Positions 1-8,887 of a DNA stretch of 64,000 nucleotides are shown in pieces. The stretch is from Planctomycetaceae bacterium. GTDB taxonomy: Bacteria; Planctomycetota; Planctomycetia; Pirellulales; Pirellulaceae. The notes beneath the pieces are model-generated. The model was given only the letters and a program-made list of their open reading frames with translations, did not search any database and was not told the DNA's origin. The stretch spans positions 2,108,001 through 2,172,000 of the forward strand of contig JACKHM010000002.1 in assembly GCA_020638995.1 (NCBI GenBank), read 5' to 3'. The position numbers and the translations under genes were made by a program. The first letter of the stretch is position 1; each line of letters begins with the position of its first letter.

Positions 1-300
1 TGAATGAACCGTTTCACACCGAGCGTTAATCTTGTTGCGTTGAAATCGCTTGCGATCTTTGATGATATCCGTGGCGGACGAAGCGTCCTTGGAAGGCTTC
101 CATGAACTCGGCAGCAGGCCCCACGAGCTTACTTGGGCTTTCCAGTTCTCCTTGGAATCCAATCGCAAAGTGGTGACATTGTACGTTGGATAGAAGTCGC
201 CCGTGGAAAACAACCCCGGGGTCAACTGCAGCTCGAATGCAGCCAATATCTGATTGCCGTACTCCAGAAAATCATCTTCAACTTTATATCGAGCACACAT
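1..300 (-). CDS. SRAP-family protein (YedK/HMCES-like), N-terminal part, cut by window edge
   Basis: This gene starts at an ATG whose complement is at 298-300 and stays open for 100 codons to position 1, so the C-terminal half lies outside the window. It begins MCARYKVEDD, matching the MCGRY start of SRAP proteins, in which Cys2 becomes the N-terminal residue and crosslinks to abasic sites in single-stranded DNA. Further along come TYNVTT (family RYNIAPT), a WGLLPSSWK segment (family WGLIPxWxK) and NARCETVH (family NARxET), in the family order. Family knowledge gives a role in shielding abasic sites, often alongside the SOS response. The third residue is Ala where Gly is usual. It is transcribed away from the sulfatase at 586, and the 285 bp between the two starts probably hold both promoters. 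The family call is fairly secure; activity cannot be judged without the second half. Confidence 0.82.
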   Translation of the reverse strand, partial: MCARYKVEDDFLEYGNQILAAFELQLTPGLFSTGDFYPTYNVTTLRLDSKENWKAQVSSWGLLPSSWKPSKDASSATDIIKDRKRFQRNKINARCETVHS

Positions 301-585
301 GAATATTCGCAGCGGGCCAACATGGCTTCTCGCCCGTGTTGGAATTTGAGGCCAAAACACTTTACGATTGGCAACGATTGTATCCGAGGCAATTCGAGCA
401 AGGTAGAATAGGCCCAACCGCAATGCCGGTCGACGTCTCCTGCGTGGCCGTGACTTTCCAACTGGCGAGTGATCGTCACTTGGAAAGTGATGGCCACAGC
501 GAGCTCGAGTCGGAGAGAACATTCTGTTTTTGGGAGTTGTCTCCCCATTTCCGCCATTTCACGATACTCGAATAAGGCCTTTAAC

Positions 586-2046
586 GTGAATCGCTTTCAT
601 TACACGAGTCGTTTCCTTTCGGTAACGCTACTGCTCACGAGTCTACTAGCAGCGAGCGTAACTCACGGTGCCAATTCACAGCGCCCTAATGTCTTGTTCA
701 TCGCCGTGGACGATCTGCGTCCTGAGCTGGCATGTTATGGCGAGCAACATGTTCACTCGCCGAATATCGACCGGTTGGCCAAGAGCGGCTTGTTGTTTCA
801 GCGAGCGTACTGCATGGTACCGACATGCGGTGCATCTCGTGCCAGCTTGATGACAGGGATACGTCCGGCGCGCAGCCGATTTGTGAATCACTTGACTTGG
901 GCCGAGAAAGATGCGCCGGGTTTAACAACATTGAACACGCACTTTAGGCGCAACGGTTACTACACGGTTTCGCTCGGCAAAGTCTTCCATCACCCAACCG
1001 ATAACGCCGAGGGATGGTCAGAACCGGCTTGGAGGCCAACGGGCATATCGACATACCAGCTGGCTGCGAACACAGAGCTCCAGAAACAGCGGTCGAAGAA
1101 ACTGGGAAGCAAGGGCAGAGGGCCGGCCTACGAGTCGGCAGACGTGCCCGACGAGTCGTACGCTGATGGCGTGTTAGCTGACAGGGCGATAGCCGATCTC
1201 GGCAGGCTCGCAGCCAAAGAGGAGCCGTTTTTTCTCGCAGTTGGATTTTTTAAGCCACACTTGCCCTTCGTCGCTCCCAAGAAGTATTGGGACTTGTATG
1301 ACCATGAACAGATTCATCTCCCCGCAAACTATCACGCTCCGAAAGACGCACCAGTCGAATCAATCCACAACTCAGGAGAACTTCGCGCCTATGCTGAGAT
1401 TCCCGCAAAGGGGCTCGTGCCTGATGCGATAGCTCGCAATATGATTCACGGCTACTACGCCTGCGTCAGCTATACCGACGCTCAAATTGGCAAACTGCTG
1501 GACGAACTCGAACGCTTAAGCTTGAGCGACAACACGATTGTCGTCTTGTGGGGAGACCATGGGTGGAACTTGGGTGAACACACTTTGTGGTGCAAGCACA
1601 GCTGCTACGAGACATCCATGCGAATTCCGTTGATTGTTCGAGCCCCCGGGATTAACGGCGGTCAACAAACGTCTGGTCTGACTGAATCGATTGACATCTA
1701 CCCTACATTGTGCGATCTAGCCGGATTAGAGCCGCCACGCCATTTGGAAGGCCGCAGCTTTGTGCCGCTGCTCGCAAATCCCGCTGCGACGTGGAAAGAC
1801 GCTGCGATAGGCCGTTTCACAAATGGTGATACGATCAGAACGGATCAGTTTCGTTTTACGGAGTACACAGATGCAAAAGGGAATTCATTAGCACAGATGC
1901 TTTACGACCATACGTCCGATCCGCGCGAAAACATCAACGTCGTGGGACTCCCCATTCGCGAGGATGTTAGTCGCAAACTACTTCAACAATTACACAACGA
2001 AATGGGCCACGACATCAGACGCAAATCAAACTCTCAGGAGCAGTAA
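586..2046 (+). CDS. secreted sulfatase, iduronate-2-sulfatase-like
   Basis: A 486-residue sulfatase that hydrolyses sulfate esters, probably on glycans, outside the cytoplasm. I chose the GTG at 586 because a signal peptide follows at once (basic start, then SVTLLLTSLLAASVTHGA); an in-frame ATG at 469 would add an unsupported extension. RPNVLFIAVDDLRPEL supplies the first metal-binding aspartates and the DDLRPE form is typical of the iduronate-2-sulfatase branch. CGASR at about residues 81-85 is the C-x-[AP]-S-R motif whose Cys is converted to formylglycine; no formylglycine-generating enzyme is in this window. WGDHGWNLGEH near residue 350 is the later metal and substrate motif. It stands alone, divergent from the SRAP gene. 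The actual substrate is unknown. Confidence 0.93.
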   Translation: MNRFHYTSRFLSVTLLLTSLLAASVTHGANSQRPNVLFIAVDDLRPELACYGEQHVHSPNIDRLAKSGLLFQRAYCMVPTCGASRASLMTGIRPARSRFVNHLTWAEKDAPGLTTLNTHFRRNGYYTVSLGKVFHHPTDNAEGWSEPAWRPTGISTYQLAANTELQKQRSKKLGSKGRGPAYESADVPDESYADGVLADRAIADLGRLAAKEEPFFLAVGFFKPHLPFVAPKKYWDLYDHEQIHLPANYHAPKDAPVESIHNSGELRAYAEIPAKGLVPDAIARNMIHGYYACVSYTDAQIGKLLDELERLSLSDNTIVVLWGDHGWNLGEHTLWCKHSCYETSMRIPLIVRAPGINGGQQTSGLTESIDIYPTLCDLAGLEPPRHLEGRSFVPLLANPAATWKDAAIGRFTNGDTIRTDQFRFTEYTDAKGNSLAQMLYDHTSDPRENINVVGLPIREDVSRKLLQQLHNEMGHDIRRKSNSQEQ

Positions 2047-2253
2047 ACTTGCTGTTCGCGAGCAAACCAGGCGACCGACCAGCCTGGCCATAGATTACCA
2101 GCGGGCCCCTGCGCCAAACTTTCCATACTTCCCTCGCGCGAACGGGCATCGTAAACTGACCGTGTTGTCTCGGTGCGGTACTCCTAGCTGCTTGTTTCTG
2201 AGCAGCGAACAATCGCTCCTAAACACTGGGGCTAGTGACGCACGCTTTTCGTT

Positions 2254-5025
2254 ATGCAACCATTGAAACCCGGAATGCCGATCTCAAAATCCACGATCTG
2301 GTTGTGTCTGTGCTTGGCCAGCTTCGTTGTACTGACGGGTTGCCGCGGTTGCAACAATGACCCGCTAGTCGAACGCGATAAGAAGTTAGAAGACGAAGAA
2401 GAGAAAAAGAAGAAACCGGAGGACGATTTCGAGTTTCAGCTGGCGCACACCATTCCGTCCGACGACAGCTTGGCGGCCCCACTCGTGAAACCGGGACATT
2501 GGGTGACTGTTGCTCACGACGTGAAGGCCAATAACCGCAATGTGCAAGCCGAGCTGTATACGTCTTCGACCGATCGTAACGAGAAGCCGATTTTCGTTGA
2601 CGATACTCCGTTCATGCTATCCTCATCGCGACCGGCCCCACTCCCCAAAGGGCAAGAGAAGCGATTCGAAACACCTTATTTCATTCCGAGATCTGCTGCC
2701 GATGAATCCGCGAAGACAGTTGGCTTGCACCGAGAGCTACGAGCCACACCGAGCGGAACGCTGCTGAAGAAAGATTGGCAACCGGCATTGAACATGGAGG
2801 GGCATCAATACTTCTTCATGGTCCTGGCTGCCGATCCGGACCGGTATGGGTATCTGAAACGGCTGCCAAGCATCTCCTCGCCGACGGCGGATGACTACAT
2901 GACGGACGCGTACCTGTACTATCGCGTTCTGCTGCCTAAGATCGAACGAATCGCGCCGTTACCGACGAATCCTTTGACGTGGACCAGCCTCGCCTACATC
3001 CTGTGGGACGACGCTGATCCCAACTGCCTGACTCCCGATCAATCTCAGGCAATGCTTGATTGGCTGAATTGGGGCGGTCAGCTGATTATCAATGGCCCAA
3101 ATACGCTCGAGAAACTTAAGGGCACGTTCCTCGACGAGTTTCTTCCAGCATCGGTTGCAAAGACGGCTGAAATCGACCAATCGGCGATTGACGAGATTAA
3201 CTCGTATTGGGCATTACCCAACAAAAAGACTGGCGGCATCCGCACGCTCGATGTGTTGCCCGGCAAGCCGCTAGTCGGCGTCCAACTCGAGGGACATCCG
3301 TTGGCAAACGCGGTGGCGAATACAGGCGGATTGGTGTTGGAGCGACAAGTCGGTGGCGGTCGCGTTGTCGTCACAGCCTTCTCGCTCTCCGATCGGACGA
3401 TAGTCAACTGGACTAGCTTCGATAGCTTTTTCAACGCGACAATCTTGCGGCGGCCAAGGAGAACATTTCGCTTCGAAAGCATGTTGCCGGATGCTCGTTG
3501 GTCCGACTACCATCAGTCGTTGGTAACCGACGCAAGACTGGTGACGACGCTCCGCTACTTCACGCGCGACATCGGACACTTCGCCTCGCTGGTACGTCCG
3601 CGCGGGTACGTCGAACCTGGAGAAGAGATCGAAGACACGCAGCAGTCGCAACAGTTTGCCCCCCAACAAGAAGCTTCCCTTCGCGCAACGGCAGGGGACC
3701 TGGACCCGATCGACAACGACCCACATTTCCTCGGCTATCCGTTCCGGCCGAAGTCAGGAATGGCGGCTTGGAACGACCAGAGCGGTGCGTCGGACGCATC
3801 AAGGGAAGCGTTGAAGGTGGCCGCAGGCATTTCGATTCCCAAGGGGGAATTTGTATTGAAAGTGCTGGCAGTCTACTTAATTGTTCTGGCGCCGGTTAAT
3901 TGGGGCTTCTTTCGGGCGATGGGACGAGTCGAGTGGGCATGGATCGCCGCGCCGATCATGTCGATCATCGGAGCCATAGCTGTTGTGCGGTTGGCTCAAC
4001 TAGATATCGGGTTCGCTCGCAGCGTTACCGAGATTGGAATTGTGGAAGCGCAGGGTGACTACTCGCGCGCTCACGTAACCCGTTATACAGCACTTTATAC
4101 TTCACTTTCCTCCTCATACGACTTGGTATTTGATGACGCTAGTTCGCTCGCACAGCCGTTCTCATCGAACCCCGATTTTGTCCTCGGACCGCACGACCCA
4201 ACTTATACGGTCAGCCTCCGGCGTGACAAAGAGCTGAGATTGAGCGGTTTTCAAGTCGCGTCCAACAGCACGCAAACCGTGCATTGCGAGCAGATGACGG
4301 ACCTGGGCGGGACATTTACGCTTTCCGGCAGCGAAGGCACCGGGTATCGAGTTCGCAACGGCACACCGGTCAGCTTGAAGCACGCGGGCATCTTGCGGCG
4401 CACCCTTGAGGGCAAAGTACAAACATGTTGGATCGACGATTTCCCGGCTGGGATGGAGTTGCCTGTTCAGTTTGAGCAAGCGGACGAAGAACTCGCTCGA
4501 CTGAAACAATGGGACGACCGGCCAGTCACTTATAGCTTTGACCGGCAAGCTGACCATTTGCTCCGCAGCTACGACAAAGACAATAACAAGAAGCTATCGC
4601 TGAAAGAGCTCGCCTCGGTCCCCGAAGTAGTAAGTGTCTTTTCCAACTATGATCAGCGAGTGACGGGTCGTCGCGAGGGTGACGGAGAATGGGACCGTGG
4701 CGAGTTGCTGTCGTGGTGCCGCTCGTCGCGATTTGGTGAATTGACGTTGGGGCAGCTGATCGATCTTGCAAGCGTCGGACTTCGGCTGCGGCCCGGCGAT
4801 GTCCGTTTGGTCGGCTGGAGCGCCGACAACCTGCCCGGAATGGCTATCCATCCCACGTCTGCACAGGAAACTAGACGCAACGTGTTTTTGATCCACCTGA
4901 AACGCGGCCCGCTTCCAGTTCCACGTCCCGATGTCAATGCCGTCGCCGATTTCGCACAAGACAAACCAAGAGCCGAGATCGATGACGGCTCAGAGTCAAA
5001 TCAGGATGAAGCGGGGTCCGAATGA
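2254..5025 (+). CDS. large membrane lipoprotein with EF-hand loop, likely partner of the ABC ATPase
   Basis: I do not recognise a named family. The 923-residue product begins with a lipoprotein signal (hydrophobic stretch ending VVLTGC, lipobox Cys about residue 30), then a charged Glu/Lys stretch. Residues about 230-380 resemble a GATase1-like fold (YILWDDADP, LNWGGQLIINGP). About residues 532-585 form two membrane helices (VLAVYLIVLAPVNWGFF, then IAAPIMSIIGAIAVV). D774-E785, DKDNNKKLSLKE, is a canonical EF-hand calcium loop, followed by a weaker DGEWDRGEL segment. The stop overlaps the start of the ABC ATPase by 4 bp, which implies coupled translation and a shared complex; no separate permease is nearby. 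A second start at 2275 would place the signal peptide closer to the N-terminus; neither start has a clear ribosome-binding site. Confidence 0.8.
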   Translation: MQPLKPGMPISKSTIWLCLCLASFVVLTGCRGCNNDPLVERDKKLEDEEEKKKKPEDDFEFQLAHTIPSDDSLAAPLVKPGHWVTVAHDVKANNRNVQAELYTSSTDRNEKPIFVDDTPFMLSSSRPAPLPKGQEKRFETPYFIPRSAADESAKTVGLHRELRATPSGTLLKKDWQPALNMEGHQYFFMVLAADPDRYGYLKRLPSISSPTADDYMTDAYLYYRVLLPKIERIAPLPTNPLTWTSLAYILWDDADPNCLTPDQSQAMLDWLNWGGQLIINGPNTLEKLKGTFLDEFLPASVAKTAEIDQSAIDEINSYWALPNKKTGGIRTLDVLPGKPLVGVQLEGHPLANAVANTGGLVLERQVGGGRVVVTAFSLSDRTIVNWTSFDSFFNATILRRPRRTFRFESMLPDARWSDYHQSLVTDARLVTTLRYFTRDIGHFASLVRPRGYVEPGEEIEDTQQSQQFAPQQEASLRATAGDLDPIDNDPHFLGYPFRPKSGMAAWNDQSGASDASREALKVAAGISIPKGEFVLKVLAVYLIVLAPVNWGFFRAMGRVEWAWIAAPIMSIIGAIAVVRLAQLDIGFARSVTEIGIVEAQGDYSRAHVTRYTALYTSLSSSYDLVFDDASSLAQPFSSNPDFVLGPHDPTYTVSLRRDKELRLSGFQVASNSTQTVHCEQMTDLGGTFTLSGSEGTGYRVRNGTPVSLKHAGILRRTLEGKVQTCWIDDFPAGMELPVQFEQADEELARLKQWDDRPVTYSFDRQADHLLRSYDKDNNKKLSLKELASVPEVVSVFSNYDQRVTGRREGDGEWDRGELLSWCRSSRFGELTLGQLIDLASVGLRLRPGDVRLVGWSADNLPGMAIHPTSAQETRRNVFLIHLKRGPLPVPRPDVNAVADFAQDKPRAEIDDGSESNQDEAGSE

Positions 5026-5948
5026 TTGAACTGATTGATTTTGGCAAAGACTACGGTGAATTTACCGCCGTTGAACGGCTGAATCTAAAGATCGACGCCG
5101 GTGAGATGTTCGGATTTATCGGCCCCAACGGTGCCGGTAAGAGTACGAGCATTCGGTTTCTCGCGACTTTGCTAAAAGCAACACGTGGTGAGGGAATCGT
5201 CAACGGCCACAGCGTGACTGGCGATCCAATGGCCGTGCGACACAGCGTTGGTTACATGCCGGACAACTTTGGCGTGTACGACGGCATGAAAGTGTGGGAG
5301 TTCCTTGACTTTTTCGCCGTAGCCTATCGAATCGGACGCTCGCAACGCAAACGTGTGATCAGTGATGTGCTTGAGCTATTGGACTTGGGGCACAAGCGAG
5401 ACGATTTTGTAAATGGACTGTCCCGAGGCATGAAACAACGCCTCTGTCTCGCAAAGACGTTGGTGCATGACCCCCCAGTGCTAATTCTCGACGAGCCGGC
5501 AAGCGGTCTCGATCCGCGAGCTCGTGTTGAAGTCAAGGCGTTGCTCAAAGAACTACGAAGAATGGGCAAGACGATATTGATTTCTAGTCATATCCTTACC
5601 GAATTGGCCGACTGCTGCACGTCGATAGGAATCATCGAGCGTGGACAACTTCTGATGCATGGACCCATCAGCGATGTCTATCGCCGCATCCGGGGTAATC
5701 GCATGGTGCAAGTAAAATTCACGGGCAACATGGATTTGGGGCTTTCCATCCTTCGCAGCTCGCCGCACACGCGAGACATTCAGGTCGAAGACCATTCCGC
5801 GACGGTCGAATTAGAAACGGACGACTCGGGAGTGGCAGAGTTGCTCAACAAGCTCATTCACGAAGGAGTCGGTGTACGAAGCTTCGGAGAGAAGGAACCG
5901 ACTCTGGAAGATGTATTCATGTTGGTCACAAAGGGTCTGGTGTCTTAG
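5022..5948 (+). CDS. ABC transporter ATP-binding protein (ABC-2/CcmA-type)
   Basis: A 308-residue ATPase with all nucleotide-binding motifs: Walker A GPNGAGKS at residues 34-41, signature LSRGMKQRL near 134-142, Walker B VLILDEPASGLDP near 155-167 and the switch His in ISSH shortly after. The last 90 residues form the extra C-terminal domain usual in the CcmA/NatA branch, which powers ABC-2 permeases or Gld-type export and gliding complexes. The start ATG lies inside the stop of the preceding lipoprotein gene (ATGA overlap), so the two are co-translated. Because no ABC-2 permease is adjacent, the upstream protein with its two helices is the best candidate for the membrane anchor; that pairing is inference from position. 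Confidence 0.95.
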   Translation: MIELIDFGKDYGEFTAVERLNLKIDAGEMFGFIGPNGAGKSTSIRFLATLLKATRGEGIVNGHSVTGDPMAVRHSVGYMPDNFGVYDGMKVWEFLDFFAVAYRIGRSQRKRVISDVLELLDLGHKRDDFVNGLSRGMKQRLCLAKTLVHDPPVLILDEPASGLDPRARVEVKALLKELRRMGKTILISSHILTELADCCTSIGIIERGQLLMHGPISDVYRRIRGNRMVQVKFTGNMDLGLSILRSSPHTRDIQVEDHSATVELETDDSGVAELLNKLIHEGVGVRSFGEKEPTLEDVFMLVTKGLVS

Positions 5949-5982
5949 GCGGCTTGAGATACCCCAGTTCGCAAATCGAACA

Positions 5983-6771
5983 ATGACCAATCGCATTGCC
6001 TGTTTTGGCGGCATCTATAACAACTACCTCGCTCTGGAAGCAGCGGTTCGTGACGCGAGAAGGCGCGGCGTAGACGCGTTCTACTGCCTGGGTGATATGG
6101 GCGCCTTTGGCCCACATCCGGATCGCGTGTTCCCGATTTTGCACGACGCCAACGTGCTCTGTGTGCAGGGCAACTACGATGATTCCATCGGCAATGCATT
6201 GCAGGACTGCCAGTGCGGGTATACGGATCCTAGGGATAACCACTTTGCGCAGATCAGCTACGACTACACCCTCGCGAATACATCCGAAGAGCATCGGGCA
6301 TTTCTAAGGTCCTTGCCAAAAGCGATTCACCTTGAATTGGGATCACAGCGAGTGTTGATGTGCCACGGTAGCCCTCGCAAGGTCAATGAGTTTCTTTGGG
6401 AATCGACTTGCTCGACGCACTTCTTGGATTCGCTGGCGAAGGACTACGGTGCCGACGTCATCGCAGCGACACACACCGGCATCAAGTGGCAGCGGGCCCT
6501 CCCAAGGAACCGCCATTTCGTCAATGTAGGAGCCCTGGGGCGGCCCGAGAACGACGGCTCCACCAACGTGTGGTACACGATTCTAGAAAGTTCCATCGCA
6601 CGTGGGCTACGAGTTGAATTCGTCCCCGTCGAGTATGATCATCGGCGACTGGCGAACGAGATGCGTGCCGAAGGACTTCCGGAAGAGTTCGTTGAGACAG
6701 TGCTGACGGGATGGTGGACAAGCTGCTTGGAAGTCTTACCCGCGAAAGAACGGCGCCGCGGCGCCGCATAA
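5983..6771 (+). CDS. metallophosphoesterase, YfcE/MJ0936-like
   Basis: A 262-residue cytoplasmic phosphoesterase. Motifs of the calcineurin-like fold occur in order: CFGGIYNNYLAL (a variant of the GDxH start, with the usual Asp and His not evident), YCLGDMGAFGPHP, VQGNYDD (GNH/D motif with His replaced by Tyr-Asp, as seen in many MJ0936-like proteins), LMCHGSP, AATHTG and the closing VNVGALGRP. This pattern fits phosphodiesterases acting on nucleotides or small phosphoesters, but the substrate is not known. I chose the ATG at 5983 because homology begins there, leaving 34 bp after the ABC ATPase stop, so it may be the third gene of that operon. Upstream in-frame starts would overlap the ATPase gene. 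Confidence 0.87.
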   Translation: MTNRIACFGGIYNNYLALEAAVRDARRRGVDAFYCLGDMGAFGPHPDRVFPILHDANVLCVQGNYDDSIGNALQDCQCGYTDPRDNHFAQISYDYTLANTSEEHRAFLRSLPKAIHLELGSQRVLMCHGSPRKVNEFLWESTCSTHFLDSLAKDYGADVIAATHTGIKWQRALPRNRHFVNVGALGRPENDGSTNVWYTILESSIARGLRVEFVPVEYDHRRLANEMRAEGLPEEFVETVLTGWWTSCLEVLPAKERRRGAA

Positions 6772-6939
6772 TGAATTGTGATCGGTTTTCTTTAAATAAT
6801 CCGATCTGTAGCGAAATCGCAAGCTAAGCTTTCATTGCAAGGATTAGACTTACGCCGACATTCGTCGACGGTCTATTAGTAACGTGTGATCTGTCGCTGG
6901 ATGCGCGTGCCCATTCTGCTCAATCAACGTCTAGAGACC

Positions 6940-7344
6940 ATGCGTCACGTTCGAGGTAGAGTTTCGCGCCGGCGAGGTGCAGCAACGGTGGAGTTGAGCA
7001 TCTGCCTGCCGCTATTCATCACGATCCTGTTTGGATCGATCGAAGCGAGCAATCTGATCTATTTGCGTGAAAGCCTCTGCCTGGCCTCATACGAAGCAGC
7101 ACGACAAGCCGTCTCGTTGGACGCGAGCAAGAAAGACATCGAGAAACGCGCTAAACAACTGCTGAGTTCGCGGGGAATCGACAATCCGACCATTACGTTC
7201 AGTCCGGACGACACGACGAATGCCAGCGGTGGCGAGCCAGTGACAGTGACCGTGTCCGTACCGGCAAGTTCTCAGACACTGCTGCCAAAGGTCATCTACG
7301 GCCAAAGGACGATAACGGCGCAGACTTCTTTCGTGAAGGAATAG
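6940..7344 (+). CDS. TadE-like pseudopilin-type protein
   Basis: A 134-residue protein with the TadE hallmark at its start: a basic patch then RRRGAATVELSICLPLFITI, where the Glu sits at the start of a single membrane helix as in processed minor pilins. The rest is extracellular and small. The ATG at 6940 places the RRRGA motif about 11 residues in, as in other family members; upstream GTG (6886) and ATG (6901) starts are in frame but have no better ribosome-binding site. It is followed after 4 bp by the VWA-containing TadG-like gene and then a second TadE-like gene, so the three form one operon. Genes for the Tad ATPase, secretin and prepilin peptidase are not in the window. Confidence 0.85.
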   Translation: MRHVRGRVSRRRGAATVELSICLPLFITILFGSIEASNLIYLRESLCLASYEAARQAVSLDASKKDIEKRAKQLLSSRGIDNPTITFSPDDTTNASGGEPVTVTVSVPASSQTLLPKVIYGQRTITAQTSFVKE

Positions 7345-7348
7345 ATCA

Positions 7349-8449
7349 ATGAACATCAAGCTTCATGTTGCAAGTTGCTGGGGCTTTCGACGCGGTCGCC
7401 TGCGACGCGCGAGGCGTCGTGGAGTGATGGTCATTTTGATGATGTTCCTACTGATCGGACTGCTGGCAGCGGCTGCGTTCTCGGTGGACATTGCGTATAT
7501 GCAGCTCGTCCGCACAGAACTGCGGCGGGCAACGGATGCAGGAGCGCGAGCCGGGGCAGAAGCTTTGTCCCGCACCGAAGATATCGAGATCGCCCGTGCT
7601 GCCGCCAAGGCCGCGGCCGCTCGAAACCTGGTTGCCGGACAAAACCTCGTACTGGAAGACGCTGACATTGTGTTCGGAAACTCCGCTCAAGCGCGTGATG
7701 GAAAATGGCAGTTCACGGCTGATGCCGAGCCGTTCAACAGCGTCCAGGTCAGCGGGGCCCGAACCTCGAACTCAGCCTCAGGAAACGTGGCACTGTTTTT
7801 TGGTAAAGCCTTCGGGACCAACAACTTTTCGCCCTCTCTATCGGCCATCGTGATGCAAGGTGAATCGTCAAAGAGAGATTTCGCGGTCGTCGTCGACCGC
7901 TCAGGTTCGATGAACGGAAATGCGGGGGGGCGTGGGAGTGGGTCGCGCTGGTCAGCACTATTGACTGCGTTTGGAGGCTTCCTGTCGGCACTTGCTGACA
8001 CCAAGGACCAAGAAGAGGTCGGACTGGTTTCGTACTCCAATTCGGCTTCCATTGATGAGTACTTAACGGACAGACTCTCCGATCCTCAGGAAACGCTCAA
8101 TCGGCTTCACCCCAATGGTTCGACTAACATTTACGCTGGCATCGTCGATGGGACTGCAGTATTAACGCGATCGGGAAGAGTTCGAAGTGACGCCAACAAG
8201 ATCATGGTCGTCATGACCGACGGGCAACATAATACCGGGCCGGAACCCATCCTGGCGGCAAACGAGGCGGCCCGAGACAAGATTACGATCTATACGATCA
8301 CGTTCGGCAGCGACGCGGACGTGACAAGAATGAAAGCGGTCGCGGCCGCCACAGGGGGCAAGCACTATCACGCACCGACCGCGGAGGATCTCCGCGAGAT
8401 ATTCCGTAAGGTGGTAACCGATTCGGAGGGGCTTGCGTTCGTCAAGTAA
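7349..8449 (+). CDS. TadG-like protein with von Willebrand factor A domain
   Basis: A 366-residue protein with two parts. The N-terminus has the basic RRARRRGVMVILM patch, one membrane helix and the TadG-type sequence FSVDIAYMQLVRTELRRATDAG. From about residue 175 a VWA domain begins, with the metal-ion-dependent adhesion motif DRSGSMNG near residue 182 and further conserved pieces GSTNIYAGI and MVVMTDGQHN. VWA-bearing TadG proteins are thought to sit at the cell surface with the Tad pilus and to mediate adhesion or assembly. AAGGAA upstream of the ATG at 7349 is a plausible ribosome-binding site. It lies between two TadE-like genes, 4 bp and 10 bp away. Confidence 0.9.
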   Translation: MNIKLHVASCWGFRRGRLRRARRRGVMVILMMFLLIGLLAAAAFSVDIAYMQLVRTELRRATDAGARAGAEALSRTEDIEIARAAAKAAAARNLVAGQNLVLEDADIVFGNSAQARDGKWQFTADAEPFNSVQVSGARTSNSASGNVALFFGKAFGTNNFSPSLSAIVMQGESSKRDFAVVVDRSGSMNGNAGGRGSGSRWSALLTAFGGFLSALADTKDQEEVGLVSYSNSASIDEYLTDRLSDPQETLNRLHPNGSTNIYAGIVDGTAVLTRSGRVRSDANKIMVVMTDGQHNTGPEPILAANEAARDKITIYTITFGSDADVTRMKAVAAATGGKHYHAPTAEDLREIFRKVVTDSEGLAFVK

Positions 8450-8459
8450 GGAAACGGCC

Positions 8460-8864
8460 ATGAGAACTTATATTTCCCGGAGCAAGCGACCAGGTCGGCG
8501 ACGTCGCGGTGCACTAACGGTTGAGTTTGCCTTAACCGCGCCATTGGCCTTCTTCCTGTTCTTCAGCGCTCTCGAGTTTGGCCGAATGAACATGGTGCGT
8601 CATTCGATGGAGAACGCGGCTTATGAGGGGGTCCGACGCGGGCTGGTGCCGAATACGACAGAAGCCGAAGTTCGCGCGGCCGCTCAATCAGTTCTGGATG
8701 TGGTCTCTGTAAAGAAACCAAGCATTCAAATCAGAGATGCAACGGATGAGATCACCGTGACGGTCAGCGCCAACTTCAATGACCAGGGCTGGTTCGCACC
8801 GCTGATTTTCTACAACAAGACACTGTCCAGCACGCTCACAATGAGCAAAGACAAGACCGGCTAA
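8460..8864 (+). CDS. TadE-like pseudopilin-type protein (second copy)
   Basis: A 134-residue protein that repeats the TadE plan: basic leader ending RRRRGALTVEFALTAP, one membrane helix (LAFFLFFSALEFG), then RMNMVRHSMENAAYEGVRRG, a conserved stretch of TadE/TadF proteins. The ATG at 8460 is preceded by AAGGAAAC directly after the TadG stop, which decides the start over an in-frame upstream codon inside the TadG gene. It closes the three-gene Tad group and converges on glnD. Its partner is probably the first TadE-like protein and the VWA protein; whether they build a pilus or a simpler surface adhesin cannot be told here. Confidence 0.87.
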   Translation: MRTYISRSKRPGRRRRGALTVEFALTAPLAFFLFFSALEFGRMNMVRHSMENAAYEGVRRGLVPNTTEAEVRAAAQSVLDVVSVKKPSIQIRDATDEITVTVSANFNDQGWFAPLIFYNKTLSSTLTMSKDKTG

Positions 8865-8887
8865 CATCCGCTGAGATCAACAAATAG

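Noticed and set aside
222..557. 111-residue minus-strand frame between the SRAP start and the sulfatase
   Set aside because: It overlaps the well-supported SRAP start in another frame and shows no domain.
6780..6806. Inverted repeat GATCGG/CCGATC after the metallophosphoesterase
   Set aside because: The loop is 15 bases and no U-tract follows, so it is not a convincing terminator.
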